From assembly GCA_022071955.1 (NCBI GenBank), contig JAJVIM010000011.1, positions 1-64,000 on the forward strand: a DNA stretch of 64,000 nucleotides, read 5' to 3'. Positions 40,697-49,180 of the stretch are shown piece by piece (within the stretch, counting starts at the first letter, position 1; every line of letters begins with the position of its first letter). Below the pieces are notes generated by a model, which was given only the letters and a program-made list of their open reading frames with translations, ran no database searches and was not told the DNA's origin. The translations under genes were made by a program, and so were the position numbers. The DNA is from Anaerolineae bacterium (GTDB taxonomy: Bacteria; Chloroflexota; Anaerolineae; 4572-78; J111).

Positions 40697-41334
40697 CGGT
40701 ATGGCCTCAAGCCAACCGGGCCGACGCTGGCGGTCACCGCCTGAAGATACTCCTGCTCCAGGGCCTCCGCTCGTTTGGCCAATGCCTCGGCCAGCTTCTC
40801 TTTGCTTACCCGTTCGTCGCCAATGGCGTACTGCCAGGCGGCCTGGGCCGCTTTGTTGGCCTGCATTCCCAGACAGATGGCCTGGGCCTTGAGCAGCGCC
40901 AGCCGGGCGTCGCTGTCGGTCAGGTCAGGATAGCTGTCGGATTCGTCCACAGTGTGCCCGGACCGATACCACAGCACCCGGGTAGCGGTGTAGGTGGGTG
41001 TTGGGTAAAAGGTGATATGGCCGCCGGCAATGGCGACCTTTTCCCGGAAGGTGTCTGGGACAGGGATCAATCCTTGCGGCGTGTTCAATACACCCTGTCC
41101 TTCTGCCAACAACGACTCCAGCCTGATGAGACTGACAAAATCTGCCGGCAGGTCATATGTTGCTATCCCACCGGTTACGCTGATCCCGGCTCGCTTGCGC
41201 AGCGAGCGCCGGCCAGACAGGTCAGCCACCGCGTCTTTGACCGCCAGTTCCGTTTGTGCGGCAGAGGGAATCCCATTGTACGCCGGCACCGCCTCCGCCA
41301 GCCGGGTCACCAGATCAGCCAGAGCTACGCTCAT
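40693..41334 (-). CDS. Head-tail adaptor (gp6-like)
   Basis: 213 residues, mostly helical with short strands (YDLPADFVSLIRLESLL, ITFYPTPTYTATRVLWYR). Fits adaptor proteins that sit under the portal. The DLTDSDARLALLKAQAICL helix is typical. Shares its ATG with the upstream stop. Confidence 0.65.
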   Translation of the reverse strand: MSVALADLVTRLAEAVPAYNGIPSAAQTELAVKDAVADLSGRRSLRKRAGISVTGGIATYDLPADFVSLIRLESLLAEGQGVLNTPQGLIPVPDTFREKVAIAGGHITFYPTPTYTATRVLWYRSGHTVDESDSYPDLTDSDARLALLKAQAICLGMQANKAAQAAWQYAIGDERVSKEKLAEALAKRAEALEQEYLQAVTASVGPVGLRPYR

Positions 41335-41597
41335 TACTTCCCGCTCCGCCGGCTGCGCGCCGGTTTTTCAGGTTCCGTAGCAGGTGTGTCAGCCTCAACT
41401 GCCGCCTCGGTCTCAACCACCGGTGGGGCGACTTCAACGTCCGCCGATTCTGTTTCAATGATAAGCAGCCGGTCCTTACCGGCGGCGCTGGCCAGATGTG
41501 AGGCCAGCACCTGGCGTTGTTCGCCCGGCAGCAAATACCGGTCACCCACCAGTACCGGTTCGTTGGCGTTGTTGCGGACGGTAACAGTTTCAGCCAT
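41334..41597 (-). CDS. Small virion protein with acidic tail
   Basis: 87 residues: N-terminal beta module, then an acidic Pro-rich tail and a basic end. Similar in layout to the 73-residue protein at 38911, suggesting the two are paralogs or duplicated structural parts. Function unknown. Confidence 0.5.
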   Translation of the reverse strand: MAETVTVRNNANEPVLVGDRYLLPGEQRQVLASHLASAAGKDRLLIIETESADVEVAPPVVETEAAVEADTPATEPEKPARSRRSGK

Positions 41598-41937
41598 CAG
41601 CCACCTCCATTTTCAGAAAAGCCGGGTGGTTGAACTGGTTCATCACCTCGGCCTCAATCAAATCAGACAGCACGTCAAAATCCACGGTCAGGCCATACTG
41701 CTTAAGCATCGCCTTGGCGATCATTACGGCCCGGTTTTTGGCTTCCTGGCCGGACAACCCCAGTTGTTCAGCAGCCAATACGCCAGTCAGCACCGCAGCT
41801 TCAATTTGCTGCCGCTGCACCTGGGAGACATTGGCATTGATCCATTGCCGCACTTTGACGACAACAATAGGCATTAGCGGAGCAATGATAACCAGAATGA
41901 TTACCTGCAACAGCAGGGTAATGTCTTTGAGTTCCAT
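41590..41937 (-). CDS. Phage holin, LLH family
   Basis: 115 residues with one N-terminal membrane helix (about 8-28), then an amphipathic helix and a pattern (GVLAAEQLGLSGQEAKNRAVMIAKAML) typical of LL-H-type holins. Holins make membrane holes for endolysin release. No endolysin is found nearby, which is unusual. Confidence 0.7.
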   Translation of the reverse strand: MELKDITLLLQVIILVIIAPLMPIVVVKVRQWINANVSQVQRQQIEAAVLTGVLAAEQLGLSGQEAKNRAVMIAKAMLKQYGLTVDFDVLSDLIEAEVMNQFNHPAFLKMEVADG

Positions 41938-41939
41938 CG

Positions 41940-42443
41940 TCAGTTATTCCGCAGCGTGGTCTGCACCAGCGGCGTCACCACACCGCTGTACTCGATTTTG
42001 ACCCGTAAATATTCGCCGGCAACAGGCACGCTGACATAATCGCTGCCATCGGCGCTGAGAACAACCTGATAATCCAGGTTGGTAGCGGTGGTGCCGCTGA
42101 TGACGGTGTAATGCGCATCGGCCCAGCCGGATTGATCCGGGGCAAATTGCGGGGTTACGGTAATAACTGCCGTACCGCTGATGTCGGCGGTCACAAACAC
42201 ATCGGCGCTGTTGAAGCGGCGCACCTGGCTCACATCCTGCCCGCTGACTATGCGCGGTGCAGCGGAATAAACCGTGCCTGTTCCGCTCAGGGCGGCAGCC
42301 GGATACAGAATCGACGTACTGGTCAGGGTGACCGTGCCGGGCTGCGGCGCACCGTTATCAGCCAGCACGCCGGGTACAACCAACGCGGTCAGCAGTGTCA
42401 GCACCAGCAAAAACGTTACAATCAGTCGATTATTCAATTTCAT
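41940..42443 (-). CDS. Exported beta-rich virion-cluster protein
   Basis: 167 residues starting at MKLNNRL, with AAGGAGA upstream and a signal peptide (about 5-28, cleavage near VLA-DN). The mature part is Thr/Ser/Val-rich with repeating strands. It could be a secreted or surface protein linked to lysogeny. The frame extends upstream but without a ribosome site. Confidence 0.55.
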   Translation of the reverse strand: MKLNNRLIVTFLLVLTLLTALVVPGVLADNGAPQPGTVTLTSTSILYPAAALSGTGTVYSAAPRIVSGQDVSQVRRFNSADVFVTADISGTAVITVTPQFAPDQSGWADAHYTVISGTTATNLDYQVVLSADGSDYVSVPVAGEYLRVKIEYSGVVTPLVQTTLRNN

Positions 42444-42504
42444 CGTTATGGTTCTCCTTGTGAATTTAGTTGAGGCCGTCGGAATGACGGCCCATTTAAG
42501 TGGA

Positions 42505-45231
42505 TCAACTAATAGTGACGTAACCGCCTTTATTGGCGACCAGGCTCTCAGTAGCGTTGTACTCTTCGGCATACCACTGTTCAGCCGCGATCAGGTTGCC
42601 ATTGGCATCGAAACTGGGGTACGGTCCTTTCAGACTCATCGGTTTGGTGCTGAGCACGCGATGCTGCACCAATTCACGGTGACCGATCAGGCCGTGGCTG
42701 TCCGGCATCTGGTTACTCTGATAAACCGGGAGCCCTTTGACCTGCCCTACAAAACCGGTACTATATAGCACGGCATCCGGGAAACCGTCCCGCTTGAAGC
42801 CATCCCAGTTGCTGAGCAGGTCGGCGTTGGTGTAACTGAGCAGGATAAAAACGGGAGTGTAGTTGTCGATCATCACCGCCGTTTTGGCCACGCCCAACTT
42901 TTCAACCAGTACATTCGGCTGGTCACCGCCACTGTGGTTCCAGGTGCCACCGTTGTTACCGGATCGAACTGCGCTGGCGACCGCCAGCCGAATCGCCCCA
43001 TAGTCGATCATCTCCTGGATCTCCCGAACGACCATCATCATCGTCCGGGTCTGCGCATCCCAGCCCAATTGGCTGCGAGCAAAGGTGATGGCCTCGTCGG
43101 TGATTTGGGTGGCCAGCCGGTCGGCCATCAACTCGATACTCTGATATGAGAGCGCTCCTTTGCCTCGTTGGATCGGACTGTTTTCGCCGCCGCGAACCTT
43201 GTCGTAACTGTAATCGATCAGAAACGAGGTGGCGTTGGCCATAGTGCCAGTCGACAGGACCATAATCCGACCATTACCATAATCGATCAGGTAGTCATCA
43301 TACATAGTGTAGGTGGTGCCTGCCGGGTTACTGGTGACCGTGATCGATGCATTCCGCAGCCGCTTGTTGGCCAATGACACCCACTGGTCGTGAGCCGAGG
43401 TAAAGGCCTCGTTGGTCACGGCTGGCTGGGCGCCACTCTCAGCGCTGTACGACTCAAAGTAGATACGGGTCGGGCTGGTGTCGGTCAGGCCAAAGTCGAA
43501 GATGCTGAGCGCCACCAACTCCGGGAAAGCCTCGGTGATGATCGCCCGGCTGACTGAATAAGGCAGGTTCAGATCAGCCGTACTTTCCGCTTCCTGCCAT
43601 TCACGCAGCCGGCGGCTTTCGTCAAGCAGTTGGCTCTGGTAGGCCCGGTCAAAGGCTTCCAGATAGCGCCGGGTGAAGATTTCGTTGGGGGTGACCGCTT
43701 TACGCAGATCGCGCCGGCGAACCAGGCTGCGTTCGACCAGCCGCTCGGTAAACTCAAACGAGGCCCGGGCAAATTCCGGCGTACCGGTCTCGCGCTCAAT
43801 GACCGGGCCAACCACCTGTACCCCACCGTGACCGCGTTTGGCCAGTTCGATCCGGGCCATCAACGCGTCATACTCTTTGCGCTTGGTCTCCATCAGTGAG
43901 TCAACCGCTTCCACACTGGCCGGAGCCAGAGCGGCCAGGCTTTCGGCCAGCATCTTTTTGATGTCATCCGGGTATTTGGTCTCGGCTACCACTGTCTCGA
44001 TGTGCTCGGTCACCTGCCGCTGCTGCTCGGCCTCTTGCAGCCGGGCCAACTCAGCGTCTTTGGCTTTTTGCGCTTCTTCCATAGCTTTGGTCTGGGTCTG
44101 CTGCTGTTTGAGTGCCTCGGCCAGATCAGCACCCTCGGCGATGCCAAGCTGCTGGCGCAGCGCATCTTCGCGGGCTTTCACCTCGCGGGCCACCCGCTCG
44201 TCTTCGGCCTGGCGGGCTTTTAGCTGGGCTTCCAGCAGTTGGCGCTGTTTTTCGTCGCGTTCAGATTCAATCTGGGCGACCAGTTGCGGGTATTTGGCCC
44301 GCAGTTCTTCTAAAGTTTGAGGATCCATCTTTCTCTCCTGTTCGGGCTTAACTTCAGGTTGCTGTGATTCAAATATTGTCACCCCGGCATTGGGGTCGGA
44401 GCCGTCGGCCACCAGGTCATAACCCGTAATGACCAGATCGAGCACCTCCTCGATCTGCTGCCCGTTCTCCTCAATGATCACCGAGTGACCGTAACCGCGC
44501 TGACTGATGTCGGGTTTTACGCCGGCCTGCATCTGGACGCGCACGTCTTTGCCCAGGGTTGTGCCGATCAGATTGCCGCCGATCAGCACCTGATTGCCGT
44601 TCAGATCGATCTCATCCCAGACGATGATCGTCTCTTGCAGCAATGGCGCGCGATGACCTTTATCGGCCGGATGGTCCGCCTCACCGGTCAACACCATTCG
44701 CCCCTGGCCCGCACTTTCCCGCAGATGATTCCGGACTTCTCTGATCGCCGCTTCAAGTACGTGCCGGGCATAGCGCCGGCCGTTGCCATTGACCACGCCG
44801 GCGGTAATCCCCAACCCCTGAATGCGCCAGGGGCCGTCAGGGTTGGGGCTGTTGCTTTCAACCAGTTCGATGGCGCTGTCAATGCGTTCAACAAACCGGG
44901 TCGATTCCGTTTTCAGGCCGCCTTTGGGCTGCTGCCCCTCGGCCACCCGCTGCGGCTGGTACGTCAGTTCCACCACCTGCCACTGCTCGCGGGGATCAAA
45001 TACGTAGCTGCCCCCTTCGCGCCGGTAGGCCACCTGATAAAATTCATCGATGGGCAGCGCCTCATGGCTAACGATGACATAGTCGGCGAAGATTTCTTCA
45101 ATCCAGAACCAGTCCTCATCATCGCGGTCAAATTTGGTATGAAACGCCAACCGGATCATATGCCGGGTGTATTCCATTGACCCCTTGACCATCTCGGTTA
45201 ACGGCGCACCCCGTTCAATTTTTGGCTTCAT
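42505..45231 (-). CDS. Prohead protease-scaffold-major capsid fusion
   Basis: 908 residues from MKPKIERG (GGGAG before ATG, overlapping the upstream stop). Residues ~1-300 look like an S77/S80-type prohead protease, with GEADHP near 186. Residues ~302-490 form a long Lys/Glu/Gln-rich coiled coil, the scaffold. From ~500 to the end is a capsid domain (YSVSRAIITEAFPELVALSIFDFGLTD, and a C-terminal YNATESLVANKGGYVTIS). A second start, M302 (44328), has AGGAG 6 nt before it, so scaffold-capsid can also be made alone, as in lambda C/Nu3. The fused three-part layout is rare. Confidence 0.78.
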   Translation of the reverse strand: MKPKIERGAPLTEMVKGSMEYTRHMIRLAFHTKFDRDDEDWFWIEEIFADYVIVSHEALPIDEFYQVAYRREGGSYVFDPREQWQVVELTYQPQRVAEGQQPKGGLKTESTRFVERIDSAIELVESNSPNPDGPWRIQGLGITAGVVNGNGRRYARHVLEAAIREVRNHLRESAGQGRMVLTGEADHPADKGHRAPLLQETIIVWDEIDLNGNQVLIGGNLIGTTLGKDVRVQMQAGVKPDISQRGYGHSVIIEENGQQIEEVLDLVITGYDLVADGSDPNAGVTIFESQQPEVKPEQERKMDPQTLEELRAKYPQLVAQIESERDEKQRQLLEAQLKARQAEDERVAREVKAREDALRQQLGIAEGADLAEALKQQQTQTKAMEEAQKAKDAELARLQEAEQQRQVTEHIETVVAETKYPDDIKKMLAESLAALAPASVEAVDSLMETKRKEYDALMARIELAKRGHGGVQVVGPVIERETGTPEFARASFEFTERLVERSLVRRRDLRKAVTPNEIFTRRYLEAFDRAYQSQLLDESRRLREWQEAESTADLNLPYSVSRAIITEAFPELVALSIFDFGLTDTSPTRIYFESYSAESGAQPAVTNEAFTSAHDQWVSLANKRLRNASITVTSNPAGTTYTMYDDYLIDYGNGRIMVLSTGTMANATSFLIDYSYDKVRGGENSPIQRGKGALSYQSIELMADRLATQITDEAITFARSQLGWDAQTRTMMMVVREIQEMIDYGAIRLAVASAVRSGNNGGTWNHSGGDQPNVLVEKLGVAKTAVMIDNYTPVFILLSYTNADLLSNWDGFKRDGFPDAVLYSTGFVGQVKGLPVYQSNQMPDSHGLIGHRELVQHRVLSTKPMSLKGPYPSFDANGNLIAAEQWYAEEYNATESLVANKGGYVTIS
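44328..44337 (-). promoter_or_regulatory. Internal ribosome site within the capsid gene
   Basis: AGGAGAGAAAG just before ATG at 44328, in frame with the fusion. It would give a ~607-residue scaffold-capsid product without the protease. Confidence 0.6.
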
Positions 45232-45233
45232 CC

Positions 45234-45509
45234 TTAGCTCCCGTTCACTAAAGCAAATGACTGCCGGTACTCGGCCAGCTTGCGCTGATAGCGCTGCCAA
45301 TCCGGCTCGGATTGGTTGGCCTTGTCCCTGAACTTGAGCAGCCGTTCGGCCTGGGCCTTGAGGCGAGTCGTGGTAAAAAAGGCGTGATACCAGGTGTGAC
45401 ACATTGGGCACTCGTGGCCTACATCCAGTCGCTTGCCCTCCGCCGGTCGCTCTTCCAGATCGAGCACGAACTCGTGCCCGCAGTCGTTGCAGGTAATGAA
45501 ATTGGTCAT
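45234..45509 (-). CDS. Zinc-ribbon protein
   Basis: 91 residues with ITCNDCGHEF near 5-14 and CPMCHTWYHAF near 35-44, a two-knuckle zinc ribbon. The end is helical and basic. It starts the capsid transcript right after leader B and stops 3 bp before the capsid gene. Possibly a regulator of capsid synthesis. Confidence 0.6.
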   Translation of the reverse strand: MTNFITCNDCGHEFVLDLEERPAEGKRLDVGHECPMCHTWYHAFFTTTRLKAQAERLLKFRDKANQSEPDWQRYQRKLAEYRQSFALVNGS

Positions 45510-45525
45510 CTTACTCCAGCCGTAA

Positions 45526-45630
45526 ACAAAAAAAGCCGCTCGGGAGGGATGACCTCCGGGCGGCTCAATGGCTCACGTTAACATAATATTTGGTTGGCTT
45601 TATTCTAGCACAGCTTCAGGCTGATTGCAA
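45526..45630 (-). promoter_or_regulatory. Promoter-terminator leader, copy B
   Basis: TTGCAA (45625-45630), 17 bp, TAGAAT (45602-45607), 24 nt, CGTGAGCCATTGAGCCGCC, then a hairpin (45534-45565) with GGAGG/CCTCC in the stem and TTTTTTTG after it. The zinc-ribbon gene begins 17 nt later. It is the cleanest of the three copies. Confidence 0.75.
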
Positions 45631-45632
45631 TA

Positions 45633-46829
45633 CTATTTTGCCAACAACGCCTCCACCTCGGCCTCGTTGCCTTCCAGCCAGGTTATTAGAGGCAGGGCCA
45701 ACTGGGCATACAGTTTTGCCAGCATTACCCCGTCCCCAATGGTTTTGGCCGTAGCCCCCACCCAGCCGGCGTAAACGTCCATCCCGGCCCAGGGCTGGCT
45801 GCCATTCATCCAGCCGCGCAGCCGGCTGATAAACTCCTCATCCTTTATCAGTTCGCCGGTTTTGAAACAAAGGCACTGTACGTGCAATGGCAGGGCAATC
45901 GTTCCTTTGGGGTACACCCCATCGCCTTTGTCACCGCCGTTGGCCACCTCTTCGCACACGCAGTCAATCGGCGGATGGCTGGGGCTGAGATTGATCTTTT
46001 CGGCTTCCACCCACGGCTGCCGGGCCAGAATAGCATCTGTGGCCGCGGCGTGGGCAATCTGGATTTCGTTGCGAGCCAGGCGCAGGGCATTGTAGGCCAC
46101 GCCTCTGCTGACGCAGGGGGTGCCGCGCAGCAGGCCGGTCTCGTCGCCGGCGGCGATGTCAGTTTTGGTCAGGCCAAACAGCCGGTCCCGTGTCCAGCGC
46201 GGGCAATCGCTGCCCGCACCCAAATACTGCTCCAACTGCGGAGCGATGTTCCAGGCGCTATTGCCGCCGGCAATGCCGGCAGCGATGATCTGCTGGATAC
46301 CGACCCGGCTGGTCTCATCCAGGTTCCAGATGCGCTGGCTCAACCTAAAGCCGTCGCTGTAAACCCGATCAGCAGTAGCCGCCAGCACCTCCTCGAGTTG
46401 TGGCTGAAAAAAGGCCAGGGGTTCAATCCCGATAACCGGCGGCTCGGCTTCAGCCCAACGCCGTGCATCCTGAGCCTGTCGAAGGGCCTCGCTGACTTCG
46501 CCGCCCAGCAGCCGCCCGTGCCAGTAGACCAGCGAAACAAAACCCAATAGAGCCGCCTGCCGCCGCCCGGCCTCCAGTCGCTGCCGGATCCGGCCAAACG
46601 CTTCACCCCAAACCTGGTTGCTGCTTTGGGCCAGTACCGGCCCGGCTAGTGGGCTGAGTTGCCCCTCGGCTCCGGCCAGTTTGAACAATTGTCGGTGGAG
46701 CTGCTCGCCGCATTCGTTCAGCCAGCCGTGGATATCACCGGTCACTTTCAGGTGCAACCGCATTAACGCCGTTTGCTGTACGTCGTAAAACTCTGCCGGC
46801 GTCAACGCCCAGAACTCAGCCTGATCCAT
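45633..46829 (-). CDS. MuF-like minor head/morphogenesis protein
   Basis: 398 residues from ATG 46829, sharing an A with the portal stop. The C-terminal part has the MuF/SPP1 gp7 pattern: NLSPSHPPIDCVCEEVANGGDKG, then LPLHVQCLC. The N-terminal half is helical. A short repeat (GTGCATCCTGAGCCTGTCGAAG, in part) lies in frame at 46463-46486, a known type of intragenic repeat seen in many bacteria; it adds a few codons without breaking the gene. Confidence 0.78.
   Translation of the reverse strand: MDQAEFWALTPAEFYDVQQTALMRLHLKVTGDIHGWLNECGEQLHRQLFKLAGAEGQLSPLAGPVLAQSSNQVWGEAFGRIRQRLEAGRRQAALLGFVSLVYWHGRLLGGEVSEALRQAQDARRWAEAEPPVIGIEPLAFFQPQLEEVLAATADRVYSDGFRLSQRIWNLDETSRVGIQQIIAAGIAGGNSAWNIAPQLEQYLGAGSDCPRWTRDRLFGLTKTDIAAGDETGLLRGTPCVSRGVAYNALRLARNEIQIAHAAATDAILARQPWVEAEKINLSPSHPPIDCVCEEVANGGDKGDGVYPKGTIALPLHVQCLCFKTGELIKDEEFISRLRGWMNGSQPWAGMDVYAGWVGATAKTIGDGVMLAKLYAQLALPLITWLEGNEAEVEALLAK
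46463..46486. repeat. Intragenic repeat of the CCTGAGCCTGTCGAAGG type
   Basis: A palindrome-ended short repeat found widely in bacterial genomes, here within the MuF-like gene and kept in frame. Its presence in a phage gene suggests replication in a host carrying many copies. Confidence 0.45.
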
Positions 46830-48133
46830 CAACGCACCACCCCGCCGGCGATCCGGCCAATCTCATCAGGCCGGCTGGCCCGCTCGGCGACCAGCGCCTG
46901 CTTGAGCGTCTCCGCGTCAAAATCGGGGATGAGCGGGGCCAGGATGTCCACCACTACCTCGTCCGGCCAGCCCAGACCACGCAACTGCACCCCCGCGGCA
47001 GCGATATCCTTGAGCATTGTCGGGGTCAATGTCTTTTTGCTGGCCCACTGAATCTGGTATTCCAGCCCGCCTGGCCAGATACCCAACAACAGCCACTGCA
47101 TTTCCACCAGCGGCCGCACAATCTGGTCTTCCAGCCATTGGGTGACTGTTTCCAGCGCCCGCTCGTACTGCTCCAGTTTTTGCTCCAGAATGTCCCGGTT
47201 GAGCGCCTTGCCGTAGCCAATCAACTCCAGCGGCACCGGCGAGGCCACCCCAAAGGTATCAACGTGGTGCAGCACGTCATCGATCTCGCTCAACCGGGCG
47301 TCACCCTGGATGGCCTCAATCTCAACGTTGCCAAAGAAATCCTGGATCGGAGCGTAGGGCGCGTCAAGCACATCCTTGTTTTTTTCTATATACGCGTCCA
47401 CATCATTTTCATCGTTTGTCTTGAGCTTGTGTACGTAGCGCATCCCGGCCCGCGTTCTGCGCCGGATGGCGATATTATCCTCCCCCTCATCCAGCCGGCG
47501 AAAGGCCTTACGCGCACTGGCAAACAGCGGTGTGCCGTAGCGGTCTCCTTCATCGTGATCCCAGCGGGCGTGGATGATCTGCCAATCGGCAAACCACAGG
47601 GCATCGGCCGGCGGTTCAGGCAACCACCACGGTTCTTCGCTGTACCAGTATGCCCGGCGCGGGTCATCAAAGCGGTCGTACTGGTTGCTGTTACGTCGCA
47701 TTAGCAGCGTTGGTTTGCGGGTCAACTCGACAATTTGCCCGCCACGCTCCACCGACAGTTCCAGAAACGAGTTGCCATCGCGGAAGGTCAGCCGGCAATA
47801 ATCATCGAGCCGGCTGACCAACCGCAGCCGCTGTTGGAGCTCGTCGGCAATAGTTTGAGCCTTTTTTACGTCAACCCCTTTGCTGACCACCACCCGAAAA
47901 CCACCCTTGACCACGTCGCGGGCCAGGGTGCTGATGATTTCCTTGGGCCGGGTGTCATCAGCAACCATCGCCCGGCTGTCGCGCACCTCGGCCGGCAGCC
48001 CGTGGTCCAGGCCAAAGCGCTGGGCCGGCGTCGCTCGCCGGCGAGGCGTGGGGCGCTCATCGCTGCTGGTTTTGGGTTGGGCCGGCCGCAGCCGGTTGAT
48101 CAGATTGGTAAAATAATCGGTCAGGCTTGGCAT
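46829..48133 (-). CDS. Phage portal protein
   Basis: 434 residues. The N-terminal half has LRLVSRLDDYCRLTFRDGNSFLEL and PPADALWFADWQIIHARW, and the helical C-terminal half has the wing/crown pattern of phage portals (ALETVTQWLEDQIVRPLV). It is the first gene of the virion cluster seen here. Terminase would normally lie immediately before it but is absent; an insertion region starts instead. Leader C precedes it. Confidence 0.85.
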   Translation of the reverse strand: MPSLTDYFTNLINRLRPAQPKTSSDERPTPRRRATPAQRFGLDHGLPAEVRDSRAMVADDTRPKEIISTLARDVVKGGFRVVVSKGVDVKKAQTIADELQQRLRLVSRLDDYCRLTFRDGNSFLELSVERGGQIVELTRKPTLLMRRNSNQYDRFDDPRRAYWYSEEPWWLPEPPADALWFADWQIIHARWDHDEGDRYGTPLFASARKAFRRLDEGEDNIAIRRRTRAGMRYVHKLKTNDENDVDAYIEKNKDVLDAPYAPIQDFFGNVEIEAIQGDARLSEIDDVLHHVDTFGVASPVPLELIGYGKALNRDILEQKLEQYERALETVTQWLEDQIVRPLVEMQWLLLGIWPGGLEYQIQWASKKTLTPTMLKDIAAAGVQLRGLGWPDEVVVDILAPLIPDFDAETLKQALVAERASRPDEIGRIAGGVVR

Positions 48134-48147
48134 TATTCACCTCACAA

Positions 48148-48250
48148 CAAAAAAAGCCGCTCGGGAGGAATGACCTCCGGGCGGCTCAATGGCTCACGGT
48201 TGGTGTATTGGGTTTGTGTTGATTATATCATAGAACGCAAAAAAGTTACA
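48148..48250 (-). promoter_or_regulatory. Promoter-terminator leader, copy C
   Basis: TATAAT (48222-48227) with a poor -35 at 17 bp (TGTAAC), 23 nt, CGTGAGCCATTGAGCCGCC and the same hairpin (48155-48186) with a T-run. The portal gene starts about 22 nt later. Core identity with copy B is nearly complete. Confidence 0.7.
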
Positions 48251-48256
48251 TTCTAG

Positions 48257-48314
48257 GGGGCAAGGTAGGACTCGAACCCACAAGGCTACCGCCTGCGGTT
48301 CAGCCGATTGTGGG
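48257..48314 (-). other. tRNA 3'-end-like fragment, possible attachment remnant
   Basis: The minus strand reads GTGGG-TTCGAGT-CCTAC, a good T-arm, then CTTGCCC as a possible acceptor 3' strand (48257-48282). No matching 5' acceptor, D-arm or anticodon arm is seen. An imperfect hairpin with CCCACA/TGTGGG arms (48277-48314) overlaps, so it may be coincidence. Otherwise it could mark an integration site. Confidence 0.3.
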
Positions 48315-48359
48315 TGGGCGCGGACTGACTCCACAGGAGTTTCTTAGGGGACAATGGTC

Positions 48360-48782
48360 TCATTTGTTTTTGTTCTGACGAGTGTATCTCCGAACGGCTA
48401 TCTCATAAGCTTCAGCAAGCAGAGAGCATATTCTCTCAAAGGTCGTTTCACTCGGCGAAAGCACACAGATGAAGTGTTGTGGCGCATAATCTGGATGGGG
48501 CATGATCACGTCTAAAGCGGTGAAATCATAGCCGTTGATATCCACTTTCGCTGTACCGAAGAGCGATTGAAAAGTCTGTTTGCTGATCCCAATATTCAGA
48601 CGAAATACGCCAGGACGGTTCAGATTCGATATGCAATCATAATCCTGGTCTGAGGAGATGAGCGTGGCGAAGGGAAGGTTGCGCTCTGAGCTATAGAAAA
48701 AAAAGGTATAGCCGAAGGCGGTGGTGGTTTCGACCCCCGGAAAAGTTTTAGTGATGTAATCTACTACTGATGATTCGTTCAT
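48360..48782 (-). CDS. DUF6194 family protein
   Basis: 140 residues. The pattern FGYTFFFYSSERNLPFATLIS, then NLNRPGVFRLNIGISKQTF, then YDFTALDVIMPHPDYA matches DUF6194, a bacterial family with no assigned function. It is not a phage gene and marks an interruption of the virion/replication clusters. Confidence 0.8.
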   Translation of the reverse strand: MNESSVVDYITKTFPGVETTTAFGYTFFFYSSERNLPFATLISSDQDYDCISNLNRPGVFRLNIGISKQTFQSLFGTAKVDINGYDFTALDVIMPHPDYAPQHFICVLSPSETTFERICSLLAEAYEIAVRRYTRQNKNK

Positions 48783-48901
48783 AAGAGATAAATTTTCCTC
48801 CGTTTTGGTGTTGAGTTAGTTTACCAAAGTCTTATCTTCTTGTCCACCAAATCGGACAGGGTCACCTGCCGTATAACGGCTTGCCGCACGTCAGGCAATA
48901 A

Positions 48902-48944
48902 CCTAAATCAAGGCGGTAGCCATTCGGCGGAACGCCTTGTTAGG
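48902..48944. other. attC-like hairpin
   Basis: CCTAAATCAAGGCG and CGCCTTGTTAGG arms around a ~17-nt loop. The GTTAGGG end looks like the right half of an integron attC site but the R'' box does not fit. I would treat it as a hairpin of unknown use. Confidence 0.25.
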
Positions 48945-48950
48945 GGCCCC

Positions 48951-48968
48951 AACCGGGCTAGCCCGGTT
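48951..48968. repeat. Perfect 18-bp palindrome
   Basis: AACCGGGCTAGCCCGGTT between the DUF6194 gene and the IS110 transposase. With TTTC after it, it could be a weak terminator. Confidence 0.4.
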
Positions 48969-48969
48969 T

Positions 48970-49180
48970 CGTGTCGGCAGTCGGCGGGTATAATAAGAGT
49001 GGTCAGACAGTTAAGGCCGGCGCAGCATTGATGCTTTTAAGCTCGATTGTTAGGGTGGTTCCGATGAGTGTGGTTTGTGATCTGGCGGCTCTTTCTGAGA
49101 CCCCGTTTAGGAGACTCCGTTGCTTTGTTCATCGGGTCTGACCAGTGACATATTGATTTGACCGCTATGGAGGTAGACCG
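48970..49180 (+). ncRNA. Candidate IS110 bridge-RNA region
   Basis: About 200 bp of non-coding sequence in the usual place for the bridge RNA of IS110 elements, directly upstream of the transposase. Some short stems are visible (CCCCGTTTAGGAGACTCCG). No ORF or obvious terminator. The left IS end is not clear to me. Confidence 0.35.

Noticed and set aside
48257..48282. Complete tRNA gene
   Set aside because: Only the T-arm and a possible acceptor strand are present; no D-arm, anticodon arm or 5' acceptor can be folded.
48902..48944. Integron attC site
   Set aside because: The stem looks right but the consensus R'' box is missing and there is no cassette array; kept only as a hairpin.
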